DNA of 64,000 nucleotides, taken from positions 118,956 through 182,955 of the forward strand of contig JAFIGU010000062.1 in the NCBI GenBank assembly GCA_017849555.1, read 5' to 3'. Shown here in pieces: positions 9,382 through 18,889 of this stretch. Positions within the stretch are counted from its first letter, which is position 1; every line of letters starts with the position of its first letter. Source of the DNA: Sphingomonas sp. Its GTDB lineage: Bacteria > Pseudomonadota > Alphaproteobacteria > Sphingomonadales > Sphingomonadaceae. Below the pieces are notes generated by a model. It was not told where the DNA came from. It saw only the letters and a program-made list of their open reading frames with translations, and made no database searches. Made by a program: the position numbers and the translations under genes.

Positions 9382-11649
9382 CTAGGCAGCCACCACGCGC
9401 ACGGGTATCGACTTTGCCGCCGGCGTCCCGCTGATGCGATCGTAATAATCGAGCGGCAGCAATGGGTTGAGTTCCGGATAATAGCCGGCGACCGCGCCGC
9501 GCGGCATCGGATAGTCGATCACGGTCAGCGCATCGACCCGCCGGCGCACGCCATCGCTGCTGATCGTTTCGAGCGCGACCTGCGAACGTGCCTCGATGCC
9601 GCGCGCGATCCGGTCGTCCTCGTTCATGAAGAGAACCATGCGATCGTTGTACACGCCGCGATAACGGTCGTTGTAGCTGTAGATCGTCGTGTTGAACTGG
9701 TCGTGCGAGCGCACCGTCGCGAGCCGCAGCATCGCGGGATCGGCGACCGGCTCGTTGACGTCGAGCCCCGGCAAAGGGAGAAAGTTCGCCTTTCCGTTGG
9801 GGGTCGGCCAGACCAGCCGGCGCGGCGGAATATCGAGATGGAAACCCTTGGGATCCTTGATCCGCTCGGAAAAATCCGCGTAGATTTCGGGATAGACCTC
9901 GGCGATCTTGTCGCGGATCAGCGAATAATCATCGATATAGCGATCCCACGGGATAGCACTTTCCGGCAGCGCGGCCATCGCCATGCGACAGACGATCTCC
10001 ACCTCGGGCTTGAGATCGGGGCTTGCGGGCGCGAGCACGCCGCGCGACGCGGTCACGTTCGACATCGAATCCTCGATCGTGACGAATTGCTCGCCCAGTG
10101 AGGTCTCGATCCGCTCGGAGCGCGCGACCACCGGGAGGATCAGCGCGTCCTTGCCATGAACGAGATGGCCGCGATTGAGCTTGGTGGCGATCCCGACGGT
10201 CAGCGCGAGCTTGCGCATCGCCTCATAGGAGCGCTCGGTATCGGGGATCGCGCGGACGAAATTGCCGCCCATGCCGATGAACACCTTGGCGGTGCCGTCG
10301 TGCATCGCCTCGACCGTTTCGATCGTATGATGTCCGTGCTCACGCGGCGGATCGAAGCCGAATATATCGCGAACGCGGTCGAGATATTCCTGGCTCGGCT
10401 TTTCGTCGATCCCGACGGTGCGATCGCCCTGGACGTTGGAATGGCCGCGGATCGGCGAGATACCCGCGCCGGGCTTGCCGAAATTTCCCTTGAGCAGGAG
10501 GAGGTTGGCGACCTGCTGGAGGAGCTGTGAGCCGAACTGATGCTGGGTGAGGCCCATGCCGTAGCAGATGATCGTCGCCTTCGAGCGGATATAGATTTCC
10601 GCGCAGCGGCGGATCTGCGCTTCCTCGAGGCCCGAATGCTCGACGATCGCGCTCCAGTCGAGCGACATCACCTCGTCGCGCACCGCTTCCATGCCGATCG
10701 TATGCTCGGCAAGGAAAGCGTGGTCGAGAATGGTCTCGCCCTTCGCCTCGCGCTCGAACATCACCTTCATCATGCCTTTGATCAGCGCAAGGTCGCCGCC
10801 GATCTTGATGTGGACGAATTCGCTGGCGATCGCGGTCGAGCCGAAGGTCGCCATCTGCAGGACGTCCTGCGGCTCGGTGAAGCGGATCAGCGCCCGCTCG
10901 GGCATCGGGTTGACCGCCACGATCGGCGCGCCACGCTTACGCGCCTCGACGAGGTTGGTCATCATCCGCGGCGAGTTGGTGCCGGTATTCTGGCCGATGA
11001 CGAAGATCGCCTCGGCATGTTCGAAGTCCTCGAGCACCACCGTGCCCTTGCCGACCCCGATCGCGGGCGGCAGTCCGCGGCTGGTCGGCTCGTGGCACAT
11101 GTTCGAGCAATCGGGGAAATTGTTGGTCCCGAATTGCCGGACGAAGATCGAATAAAGGAAAGCCGCCTCATTGGGGGTGCGGCCCGAGGTGTAGAATTCG
11201 GCATGATGCGGGCTTTCCAGCGCGCGCAGATGCTGCCCGATCAGACCGAACGCCGCGTCCCAGCTGATCGGGACATAGCGGTCGCTCGCGGCATCATATC
11301 GCATCGGCTCGGTGAGACGGCCCTGCATCTCGAGCCAGTAATCCGATTTCTCCATCAGTTCGGTGACGGTGTGCTGCGCGAAGAAATCGCGCGTGACGCG
11401 GAATTTGGTCGCCTCGTGCGCCAGCGCCTTCGCGCCATTTTCGCAGAATTCGAGCGTCTTCTTGCAATCGGCATCGGGAAAGGCGCAGCTCGGGCATTTG
11501 AAACCACCCGGCTGGTTCATCGCGAGAAGCGCGCGCGAACCCTTGGTGACGACGCTCTGCTCAAGCAACACCTTCGCCGTTGCAGCGGCAGCGCCCCATC
11601 CGCCCGCGGGATGGTCGTAGGGTTTGAAGCGGGGGGCGTCCTCAGCCAT
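9382..11649 (-). CDS. FdhF/YdeP-family molybdopterin oxidoreductase
   Basis: A 755-residue cytoplasmic catalytic subunit of the bis-MGD (DMSO reductase) superfamily. The cysteine-rich N-terminus has C52, C55, C62 and C69 (FKCPSCAFPDADCKK). It is followed by SNMCHEPTSRG near the cofactor, VNPMPERALIRF, and a C-terminal molydopterin dinucleotide-binding domain (SHDQFNTTIYSYNDRYRGV). E. coli YdeP is tied to acid resistance; the physiological substrate is unresolved. Sequences resembling formate dehydrogenase H explain the need for FdhD, which is encoded at 28110. ATG 11649 was preferred to 11700 because the upstream 17 residues look unlike the family start. It lies just before cydAB. Confidence 0.9.
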   Translation of the reverse strand: MAEDAPRFKPYDHPAGGWGAAAATAKVLLEQSVVTKGSRALLAMNQPGGFKCPSCAFPDADCKKTLEFCENGAKALAHEATKFRVTRDFFAQHTVTELMEKSDYWLEMQGRLTEPMRYDAASDRYVPISWDAAFGLIGQHLRALESPHHAEFYTSGRTPNEAAFLYSIFVRQFGTNNFPDCSNMCHEPTSRGLPPAIGVGKGTVVLEDFEHAEAIFVIGQNTGTNSPRMMTNLVEARKRGAPIVAVNPMPERALIRFTEPQDVLQMATFGSTAIASEFVHIKIGGDLALIKGMMKVMFEREAKGETILDHAFLAEHTIGMEAVRDEVMSLDWSAIVEHSGLEEAQIRRCAEIYIRSKATIICYGMGLTQHQFGSQLLQQVANLLLLKGNFGKPGAGISPIRGHSNVQGDRTVGIDEKPSQEYLDRVRDIFGFDPPREHGHHTIETVEAMHDGTAKVFIGMGGNFVRAIPDTERSYEAMRKLALTVGIATKLNRGHLVHGKDALILPVVARSERIETSLGEQFVTIEDSMSNVTASRGVLAPASPDLKPEVEIVCRMAMAALPESAIPWDRYIDDYSLIRDKIAEVYPEIYADFSERIKDPKGFHLDIPPRRLVWPTPNGKANFLPLPGLDVNEPVADPAMLRLATVRSHDQFNTTIYSYNDRYRGVYNDRMVLFMNEDDRIARGIEARSQVALETISSDGVRRRVDALTVIDYPMPRGAVAGYYPELNPLLPLDYYDRISGTPAAKSIPVRVVAA

Positions 11650-11863
11650 AACGACGCATTCCAAGATGCCTATGATCGCTTCATTATAGGAGCGTTCCAT
11701 AGTGGTTTGCTATGGACAATAGGTCCTCGCAACGTGGACAAATTGTCCCGGATCGGCGTCGCTGATTTCTTATAAACGGCAACGGAAAATAGTCCCGGCC
11801 GCATCGATCACCACCTATTCGGGGTGGATCTGGTTTCCGTTGCGAGGATCCGTCCCAGGTGCG

Positions 11864-14212
11864 TCATGCGGCGTCGTGCCAGATTCCGACGGGGCGGCTT
11901 GATTTCGCGCCCTCGACGGTCGGATGCGGCCGCCCGAGCAGATAGCCTTGCGCCTCGTCGCACCCTTGTTCGCGCAGGAATACGAGTTGATCGTGCGTTT
12001 CGACGCCTTCGGCGAGCACCGGAATGTCGAGACTGCTTCCCAAGGCGAGAACGGCACGGATGATCGCTGCCGACTGGGGGGCGCCGTCGAGTTCGGTCAT
12101 GAACGACCGGTCGAGCTTGATCTTGTCGAAGGGGAAGGCGCGCAGCGTGGAGAGCGACGAATAGCCGGTGCCGAAATCATCCATCGCCACCGCCACGCCC
12201 AGCGCCTTGATTTGCCGGAGGACATGGGTCGTCCGGTCGAAATCGGCGATCATCGCGGTTTCGGTGATTTCGAGTTCGAGGCGCGACGGCGGCAAGCCGG
12301 TTTCAAGCAGAATCTGATGGATGAGCCGCGGCAAATCGACATGGCCGAGCTGCACCGGCGACAGATTGACCGCGATCTTATGGGGCTCCCGCCACCCTGC
12401 CGCTTCCGCGCAGGCAGTGCGAAGCACCCATTCGCCGATCGGCAGGATAAGACCCGATTGCTCGGCGATGGGAATGAATTCTTCGGGGGAGGTCGTCGTC
12501 CCGTCATCCCGAATCCACCGCACCAATGCCTCGTAGCCGGTAATATCGCCGGTTCGAACGGCGGTCTGGACTTGCCAATGGATGCATAAATGCCCTTGAT
12601 CGAGCGCTTCGCGCAGCTCCTGCACCATCCGGCGACGCGCGCGGACGGCCTTGTCCATCGCCTCTTCGTAGAAGCACACATCGGTGGTGAGAGATGCCTT
12701 GGCCCGATACATGGCGAGATCGGCATTGTTGATCAGCGAGGATATCTCGCGCGCATCCTGCGGCCACAGCGCCACGCCAGCGCTCAACCCGCAGGAAAGC
12801 TGATTGCCGTCGAGATCGACCGGCGCAGTCACCGCGTCGCGCAGGCGGTCGACCAGTTCGAGCGCATCCTCGCGTTCCTGCAGCGTCATGAGCGCAACGA
12901 ACTCGTCGCCTCCGAGCCGCGCGACGAATTCGCCCGGCCGTATCGCTGCCTTCATCCGCTCTGCGATGGTGATCAGCAATTGATCGCCGGCGGCATGGCC
13001 ATGAACGTCGTTGACCTCCTTGAAGCGGTCCAGATCGATCGACAGCAATGCGAGCGGCGCGCACGGGCCATTCTCATCGGTCTGCCTGGTGAGCCATTCG
13101 AGGAACGAGGCGCGATTGGGCAGGCCGGTCAGGCTGTCGTTGCGGGCGAGATGCGCGATGCGTCGCTCCTGCGCGAGCCGCGGGCGCAGATCGCGAACCG
13201 CATAGATCATGCTCGGCCGCGCCTGCTGATCATCTTTTCGCAGCGCGACCTCGACCGGTATCGATCGCTGGTCGCCGGCCGCAAGGGTCGCCTGGGTGAG
13301 CGCGCCGATCGGGACTCTGTCTATATCCGGAAGCCACTTGCTCAACGCGCCGCCGACAATCTCGTCATGGTCGACCCCGGCGAGCGATGCAAAGGCTGCA
13401 TTCGTCGCGACGATGTGTCCATCCTGTTCGACGATCATGCCGTCCACGCTGCCTTCCAAAAGCTCGACCAGCCGGCGGCGCGCCTGCGCGAGCGATTGTG
13501 CCTCGAGCGCGTGGCTGCACAACGCCGTGCCCAGGATCAAAAGGCCGACGCCGGTTACCGCGAAGGCCATTGCGAGGTTTGCCGCGCTCGCGGTGAGCTC
13601 GCCGTCGCGCGGCGCGAACGGAACGATCTCGATCGCGGCCATCGCCGTGAAATGGAGGATGATGATGCAAAGCACCATCAGCGCGGCCGGCGCCCAGACC
13701 GGATCTCTTCGGCCCGCGGCATGACCGCGATGGAACGCCAGGGCACCGAATAGGACCGCGCCGGCAATCGATGCGGCAACATAGTGCGCGGACCAGAATA
13801 TCACGCCGCGTACCGCAAATGCCTGCATGCCGGTATAGTGCATGGCCGTCACGGCGAGCCCGAAGATCATCCCGCCCAATGCACCGGCGGCGCGGAAATC
13901 GTGATTGGCGACCCATAGCGCCAGCGCGCTCCCGAGGATCGCAAGGCCGAGCGAGGCGCCGGTCAAGATCGGCTCATATTCCACGGGGATGCCCGGCTGG
14001 TACGCGATCATCGCGACGAAATGGGTACACCAGATCGTCGCGCCGGTGGCGACCGCGCCCATGAAGGTCCACGCGACGCGCGTGCCCTCTTCGGCGTGCC
14101 GCAGGCGCTGCAAAAGCCGGAAAGTGATGTGAGAGCCGAGCAGGCAGATGACCGCTGCCAGGCCGACCAGCCAAAGATTGTGCTCCTGGGTCAGGCACAA
14201 AGCAAAGCGCAT
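11864..14212 (-). CDS. MHYT-GGDEF-EAL cyclic-di-GMP turnover protein
   Basis: A 782-residue membrane protein. The N-terminal seven-helix MHYT sensor (about residues 1-240) carries its three motifs (THFVAM, MHYTGM, LHFTAM), thought to bind a metal and sense a diatomic gas. A PAS-like linker (about 250-345) leads to GGDEF with an intact active site (RLGGDEF) and EAL with GYEALVRW, DDFGTGYSSL and AEGVET. Both catalytic centres look complete, so either synthesis or hydrolysis of c-di-GMP is possible. Placement beside the bd oxidase fits an oxygen- or NO-linked signal, which is inference. It is probably monocistronic. Confidence 0.95.
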   Translation of the reverse strand: MRFALCLTQEHNLWLVGLAAVICLLGSHITFRLLQRLRHAEEGTRVAWTFMGAVATGATIWCTHFVAMIAYQPGIPVEYEPILTGASLGLAILGSALALWVANHDFRAAGALGGMIFGLAVTAMHYTGMQAFAVRGVIFWSAHYVAASIAGAVLFGALAFHRGHAAGRRDPVWAPAALMVLCIIILHFTAMAAIEIVPFAPRDGELTASAANLAMAFAVTGVGLLILGTALCSHALEAQSLAQARRRLVELLEGSVDGMIVEQDGHIVATNAAFASLAGVDHDEIVGGALSKWLPDIDRVPIGALTQATLAAGDQRSIPVEVALRKDDQQARPSMIYAVRDLRPRLAQERRIAHLARNDSLTGLPNRASFLEWLTRQTDENGPCAPLALLSIDLDRFKEVNDVHGHAAGDQLLITIAERMKAAIRPGEFVARLGGDEFVALMTLQEREDALELVDRLRDAVTAPVDLDGNQLSCGLSAGVALWPQDAREISSLINNADLAMYRAKASLTTDVCFYEEAMDKAVRARRRMVQELREALDQGHLCIHWQVQTAVRTGDITGYEALVRWIRDDGTTTSPEEFIPIAEQSGLILPIGEWVLRTACAEAAGWREPHKIAVNLSPVQLGHVDLPRLIHQILLETGLPPSRLELEITETAMIADFDRTTHVLRQIKALGVAVAMDDFGTGYSSLSTLRAFPFDKIKLDRSFMTELDGAPQSAAIIRAVLALGSSLDIPVLAEGVETHDQLVFLREQGCDEAQGYLLGRPHPTVEGAKSSRPVGIWHDAA

Positions 14213-14685
14213 TCCGATTCGTCCATTCGTACACGTGAACGGCCGGGCCTATGCTGGCAGATCGTTATGAATTCGTTCATTTCGAGCGATTGTTACATCG
14301 ATGTTAAAATATTGATTGCCAACCGCACCAAGTTCCTTCGCTTACAGGCGATTGTCGATACGAGATGCCATCGCGACAATCGAAACTATCGACTCGGTAG
14401 AATGGGTTTAACAGCGATGTAAAATCGTGCCGAAGCCTATAAACATTGTTATCGTTACTCTTTAAACTGTAGACGGTGAATATAGAGACGCTCCACCATT
14501 TTGCTGTGATGCCGGTCGTCTAAGTGCGAGACCAAAGGCAATCGTCGTTCGTGACGTGAGAGGCATCCCGTGATCGGGGGATTGAATCATCAGCCCCGGC
14601 CGATCAATCTGGCGGTGGAGGGCACCGGCCGGCACGGGCCGCCCTCGACGGGAGGCGCGGTGGCCCATAGTCGAAACGGACGCGG
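14213..14685. other. Intergenic region between divergent signalling genes
   Basis: About 470 bases without a supportable gene. The stretch 14265-14500 is clearly AT-richer than its surroundings (for example tgttaaaatattgattgcc) and probably contains promoters for the MHYT gene (minus) and the NarL-type pair (plus). I found no sigma-54 motif or strong terminator. Confidence 0.5.
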
Positions 14686-15336
14686 TTGACGGCGAGCGTC
14701 GTCATCGTCGAGGACGACCCGCTCGTGGCTACGCATGTCGCGCGCGGGGTGGAGGCGCATGAGGGGCTGTCGCTGGTCGCCACGGCTGCCACGCTGGCAC
14801 AGGCGCGGGCGCTGCTCGATCGCTCGGTGGACCTGTTCATCCTCGATCTCGGCCTGCCCGACGGTAGCGGGATCGAATTGATCGCCGATATTCGGGCGCG
14901 CGGCGGGCCGGAGCCGAAGATCCTCGTCCTATCCGTCCTCGGCGATCAGGAGACGGTGCTGGCAGCGGTGCTCGCGGGGGCGGACGGTTATCTGCTGAAG
15001 GACCTCGACAGCCTCGATATCGGGCAGCAGGCGGCCGATGCCCTGACCGGCAGCGCGCCGCTCTCGCCCAGCATCGCCGCTTATGTGCTGCGCCATCTGC
15101 GCAAGCAGCAGGAGCAGGCGAGAACGGTGGAATGGGATCCGGGGCTTTCGCCGCGCGAGATCGAATTGCTGCAGTTGCTGGCGCGCGGCTACAGCAATCG
15201 ACAAGCCGCCGTTGCGCTGGAGATATCGCCGCACACGATCGGCGATCATGTGAAATCGATTTATCGCAAACTCCGGGTGAGCAGCCGGGGCGAGGCGATG
15301 GTCCGCGCCTTCCGCAACGGGTTGCTGCATCCGTGA
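14686..15336 (+). CDS. NarL/LuxR-family response regulator
   Basis: A 216-residue response regulator. The receiver domain (about 1-120) has acidic pocket VEDDP, phosphoacceptor Asp in FILDLGLPDGSG and the Lys in YLLKD. The LuxR-type HTH (about 148-210) reads LSPREIELLQLLARGYSNRQAAVALEIS. It uses a TTG start at 14686 with a weak ribosome binding site. The stop overlaps the start of the cognate kinase (GTGA), so the two form an operon. Target genes are unknown; the PEPxxWA-CTERM gene downstream is a candidate by position only. Confidence 0.92.
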   Translation: MTASVVIVEDDPLVATHVARGVEAHEGLSLVATAATLAQARALLDRSVDLFILDLGLPDGSGIELIADIRARGGPEPKILVLSVLGDQETVLAAVLAGADGYLLKDLDSLDIGQQAADALTGSAPLSPSIAAYVLRHLRKQQEQARTVEWDPGLSPREIELLQLLARGYSNRQAAVALEISPHTIGDHVKSIYRKLRVSSRGEAMVRAFRNGLLHP

Positions 15337-17054
15337 CGGCGATGCGGCGGCCGACCGGTTGGCGGCGTGCGGTGATCATCATCCTCGGCGTGCAACTGCT
15401 GTTCTGGAGCATCTACGCCCTGATCGTCCTTGGCGTGCGCCCGATCGAGTCTCCCGAGGCGGACCGGGTGACGGCGGCGCGCGCGGCGCTGCCCGTCGGG
15501 CCGGGGCGAATGGGCGCGTACGTCGCCGATCTGCCGGGACCGGCGGTGCTGCGTCTCCCCGGCTGGCAACCCGTCGTGCTGCATCCTGCCCGCGCCAGCC
15601 CGCTGTCGCCCGCGCAAACCGGCGGGCGGGAGGCGGCGTCCCTGTCTTGTCTCGACGGCGATTGCCCCGAGCCGGCGGCGATCTACGCCGGGCCGTTCGA
15701 CCGGATGAGTCGCGCGGCAGCGTTGGAAAGCTTCCAGCGGTTCGACATGGTCTGGGTGGCGATCGCGGTGGCGATGGTGACGGGAACGGCGTTGCTCGTC
15801 CTGCTGCCGGTCAATCGCATGTCGCGGCTGCAAACCGTGACCGGCCTTTTCCAGATCCTGGTCGGCGCGGATGCGTGGCTCACCACCTTTGGCGCCGCGA
15901 GCCTGCCCTATCGCTGGTTTCCGCTCCTGCGGTTCGGCACCGAATATCTCATGCTGACGGGAGCGGCGCTGGCCGTGAACGCCTTTGCCGGCTGGCGCGC
16001 GAGCGAGGCGCGGATGGTGGTTGCGTGCTTCGTGGCCGCCTTCGCTGCGCTGCTGGCGGCGATGGCGCTGGGAGAAGGGGTCGCCACGATCGTGCCGTGG
16101 CTCGACGCAGCGGCGCTCACCTTGCTGGTCGGCTATGGCCTGCTCGCCTTGCTGCGGATGGCGCGCACCGCGCCGGGGCCGGCGATCCGTGTGCTGGCAT
16201 TGCTGCTTGCCGGGCTGGCGTCGATCGCTTTCGACCTGTTCTTTCGCCCGCCCAATCTCACGCTTCAGGCATCGGTTCTCGCCCCGCCGCTGGCGACCTT
16301 CGGGATATTGTTCGAAATTGCGCTGCAAGGCCGGCTGCTCAACCAGGAGGCTGAGGAGGCGCGCAGCGATCTTGAGCGGCAGGTGCTGGAGCAGGACGCC
16401 AGTTTACTGCGCTCGTCACAATTGCTGCGCCATCAGGAGCGACTGATCGCGATCGACGCCGAGCGCCAGCGACTGCTGCGCGATATGCATGATGGGGTAG
16501 GGGGCGTGCTGACCCACCTGCTGCTCGACTTGCGCGGCAGCCGGCTGACGCAAGGAGAGGTCGAGCAGGGATTGCAATCGGCGGTCGACGACCTGCGCAA
16601 TATGGCGAGTGCGATCGATGCCGGGAACGAGCCGATCGACGAGGCGCTGGCGATGTTCTGCGAGCGTATCGAGGGGCGGCTCGCGCGGTCAGGCATCGCT
16701 TTCGATTATCGCTGCACGCTACCGATCCCCGCGCCTAGCCTCGACGTGCGGCGGCTGCTCAGTCTCTATCGGCTGTTGCAGGAAGGGATTGCCAATAGCG
16801 TGCGACACGCCCGCGCCACCCGGATCGCGCTGACGGTCGAAGCGGCCGAGGGCAAGGCGATCCGGATAACGCTGGCGGACGATGGCATCGGATTCGATCC
16901 TGGCCGGGCGGCCGGTTCGCCAGGGGAGGGACGGGGCTTGACCAACATCCGTCGCCGCGCCGAGCAAATGCGCGGCAGGATCGCGATCGATAGCGCGCCG
17001 GGCGAGGGCGCGCGGCTGATCCTGACCATCCCCGTCGCCGAGCGTAAATCCTGA
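15333..17054 (+). CDS. NarL-type sensor histidine kinase (HisKA_3)
   Basis: A 573-residue membrane kinase. An N-terminal membrane helix (about residues 11-33) and an extracytoplasmic segment (about 35-135) are followed by a block of hydrophobic helices (about 145-330), a coiled coil, a dimerisation/phosphoacceptor region with His in LLRDMHDGVGG (HisKA_3 type) and a short HATPase with N box NSVRHA, DDGIGFD and GLTNIRRRAEQM. It starts at GTG 15333, overlapping the regulator's stop by 4 bases; ATG 15342 is an alternative. An in-frame extension back to 15132 lies inside the regulator gene and is not credible. Confidence 0.92.
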   Translation: MTAMRRPTGWRRAVIIILGVQLLFWSIYALIVLGVRPIESPEADRVTAARAALPVGPGRMGAYVADLPGPAVLRLPGWQPVVLHPARASPLSPAQTGGREAASLSCLDGDCPEPAAIYAGPFDRMSRAAALESFQRFDMVWVAIAVAMVTGTALLVLLPVNRMSRLQTVTGLFQILVGADAWLTTFGAASLPYRWFPLLRFGTEYLMLTGAALAVNAFAGWRASEARMVVACFVAAFAALLAAMALGEGVATIVPWLDAAALTLLVGYGLLALLRMARTAPGPAIRVLALLLAGLASIAFDLFFRPPNLTLQASVLAPPLATFGILFEIALQGRLLNQEAEEARSDLERQVLEQDASLLRSSQLLRHQERLIAIDAERQRLLRDMHDGVGGVLTHLLLDLRGSRLTQGEVEQGLQSAVDDLRNMASAIDAGNEPIDEALAMFCERIEGRLARSGIAFDYRCTLPIPAPSLDVRRLLSLYRLLQEGIANSVRHARATRIALTVEAAEGKAIRITLADDGIGFDPGRAAGSPGEGRGLTNIRRRAEQMRGRIAIDSAPGEGARLILTIPVAERKS

Positions 17055-17182
17055 ATTCTCGGGCATTATTTGTCCTTACCCGACACGTACCATTTTGAGA
17101 CGATGACGGCGGGATTGTCGGTTTATTATCCATACCCCCGCGAACGCGGGATTGTTGCCCCGATCCGATCGACCGAAAATGG

Positions 17183-17230
17183 CGCCACGGACGTTCGGCG
17201 AGAACGCCAAAACCGTGGCGATGTCGCCAC
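17183..17230 (+). promoter_or_regulatory. Mutually exclusive hairpins in leader of PEPxxWA-CTERM gene
   Basis: CGCCACGG (17183-17190) can pair with CCGTGGCG (17213-17220), while GTGGCG (17215-17220) can instead pair with CGCCAC (17225-17230). The shared middle segment makes the two stems exclusive. They lie 38 bases before the ATG at 17268. This may be a leader switch or an operator; only the pairing is seen. Confidence 0.4.
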
Positions 17231-17267
17231 GTCGCCGAGAACGACATTTTTGGGGACGAGGGAACCG

Positions 17268-18029
17268 ATGAAAAGATCCGCATTCTTCTTCGCTGGCCTA
17301 TGCGCGGCCCTGTCGGGCGTCGCCCATGCCGACACCTTCCATGTGACGATCGAAAATCCCGGCGTCGAGCATTCCACCGCCGCTTTCACCTCGATGGGTG
17401 TCGAAACGTTCGATTCGATCGTCTCCGGGTACAACCGGTCGTTCACCACCGATTTCGGGTCGGGCGGCGTGATCTCGGGCAGCTATGCCGGCGTCGATGT
17501 TGTCCCCGCAAACCAATATGGCGGCGCGGGCGGCGCGGGCAATTTCGCGAGCACATCGAGCGGCGCGGGTTTCTCGCTCTCGCTTGCCACCACCAATCCC
17601 GCCGGAATCAATTATTTCGGCTTCTGGTTGTCCGCGCTCGACAGCGGCAACACCCTGACCTTCTCAAAAGCCGGGACATCGCTTTTCACTTTCTCGGCGG
17701 CTGACGTGCTCGCGCTGGTCGGCAATATGCCCGGCTATTTCGGCAATCCCGACGCGCCGTTCGGCGGCAACAACGGCGGCCAACCCTATGTCTTTCTAAA
17801 CTTCTTCGATACCAACGGCACCTTCGACAAGGTGACCTTTTCGGAGAATCTGGCGAACGCCGGCTATGAGTCGGACAATCATACCGTCGGCTTTTTCACC
17901 AGGGAAAGCGGCACGCCGGTCGGCGGGGTGCCGGAACCCGCGACCTGGGCGATGATGATCGTCGGCTTTGGCGCGGTGGCGGGCGCGATGCGGCGCCGTC
18001 AGGGCCGGGCAAGGCTGACCGCCGCGTAA
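17268..18029 (+). CDS. PEPxxWA-CTERM exported protein
   Basis: A 253-residue secreted protein. A Sec signal peptide (MKRSAFFFAGLCAALSGVAHA, cleavage after the AHA at about residue 21) is followed by a Gly/Ser/Asn-rich beta-type domain (about 30-220). The C-terminal sorting signal reads VPEPATWAMMIVGFG, then a basic RRRQGR tail. This PEPxxWA variant is typical of sphingomonads, where an exosortase/rhombosortase-like system anchors or exports such proteins, often in exopolysaccharide settings. The ATG at 17268 has GACGAGGGA before it. An in-frame extension to 17070 was rejected because it precedes the signal peptide. Confidence 0.9.
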   Translation: MKRSAFFFAGLCAALSGVAHADTFHVTIENPGVEHSTAAFTSMGVETFDSIVSGYNRSFTTDFGSGGVISGSYAGVDVVPANQYGGAGGAGNFASTSSGAGFSLSLATTNPAGINYFGFWLSALDSGNTLTFSKAGTSLFTFSAADVLALVGNMPGYFGNPDAPFGGNNGGQPYVFLNFFDTNGTFDKVTFSENLANAGYESDNHTVGFFTRESGTPVGGVPEPATWAMMIVGFGAVAGAMRRRQGRARLTAA

Positions 18030-18387
18030 TCTTCCCCGATCGCGGGGAGGCGCCGTCCGACCCTGCTCCTGCGGACGGCAGGAGCAGGGCGGCGCCATTG
18101 TGGTCGGTGATATAGGGCCCTTCGTCGCAATCGTCGCGCCGGACGTCGTCCTCGCTCGTCGATGTGTCCAGACACGCCCTCGGTAGATCGAGGATCAAGC
18201 TGTAGACGAGACGCAGGCCGGCGAACTCGATTCGCCGCCAGCATGTCACGGTTCATCGCAGCATCCACCTCGTCCGCCTTGACGCCCGGCGGACTGCGAT
18301 CAGAACCAAATTGAAGGTTTTTAGGTACTTTAACAGTATTGTTAAATTCTGCTACCGCGCAGTTTCTTACAATTTTTGGCGGATTTA
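18030..18387. other. Intergenic stretch, AT-rich at its right end
   Basis: No supportable gene. From about 18295 the composition turns sharply AT-rich (tttttaggtactttaacag), unlike the flanking GC-rich DNA, and this continues into the small membrane ORF that follows. Confidence 0.45.
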
Positions 18388-18573
18388 ATGAGTTTAGCGT
18401 CTCTTTCAAGGTACATTCTGCTATTATTTTTAATAGCAATTGTGTGCGCGATCATCGTTAGGTTGACGTTCAGCAACGCATCGCCGATGTTCGCCTGGAT
18501 CATTTATATTTCATTCTTCCTTGCGTCTTTTCTTGTCTTGCAGCTCCTGAGAAGCAAGAGGAAGAGCAGTTAA
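18388..18573 (+). CDS. Putative small membrane protein
   Basis: A 61-residue ORF, MSLASLSRYILLLFLIAIV onwards, with two predicted membrane helices (about residues 8-28 and 36-55) and a basic C-terminus (RSKRKSS). A weak GGCGGA lies 5-10 bases before the ATG. It sits in an AT-rich islet and uses codons unlike its neighbours, which suggests transfer or a non-coding origin. I recognise no family. Confidence 0.4.
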   Translation: MSLASLSRYILLLFLIAIVCAIIVRLTFSNASPMFAWIIYISFFLASFLVLQLLRSKRKSS

Positions 18574-18889
18574 AGAATGATCCAAGCCGACCTCCCTATC
18601 CAGCCGGACCGGAATATAGGCGTCGTCTGGCGGGGGAAGGGGAACGGCCTTTCGGGCGTCGCTCCAACTCGCCCCACCAATAATAGAGCGAAAGTCGCGC
18701 GGCGCATGCATCGCCTTCTAAATATCAATTCTTCGATACGGACATGCGCGACCGCGTGCGCAATCCGCCGATCTTTCACCTTGTCTCAACCTAGCACCGG
18801 CAATGCTTCTGGATATCGAGCCCGAATACGGGTTGCAATATGAGCGTGCCGCTCGCTGTCCAGTCTTCTATTAAAGAAGGACCCTGAAC
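18574..18889. other. Intergenic stretch before tetR-type gene
   Basis: No supportable gene. Two small dyads near the right end, CCCG-aata-CGGG (about 18820-18835) and GAGCG-tgc-CGCTC (18842-18854), lie within 70 bases of the TetR start and could be operators; this is inference from symmetry only. Confidence 0.35.

Noticed and set aside
11656-11670. Minus-strand GGCAT…ATGC pattern before the YdeP-like gene
   Set aside because: The spacer is 6 bases rather than 5 and it almost touches the chosen start codon.
15132-15332. N-terminal extension of the NarL-type kinase into the regulator gene
   Set aside because: It overlaps the HTH of the regulator in another frame; the GTGA overlap at 15333 is the usual coupled start.
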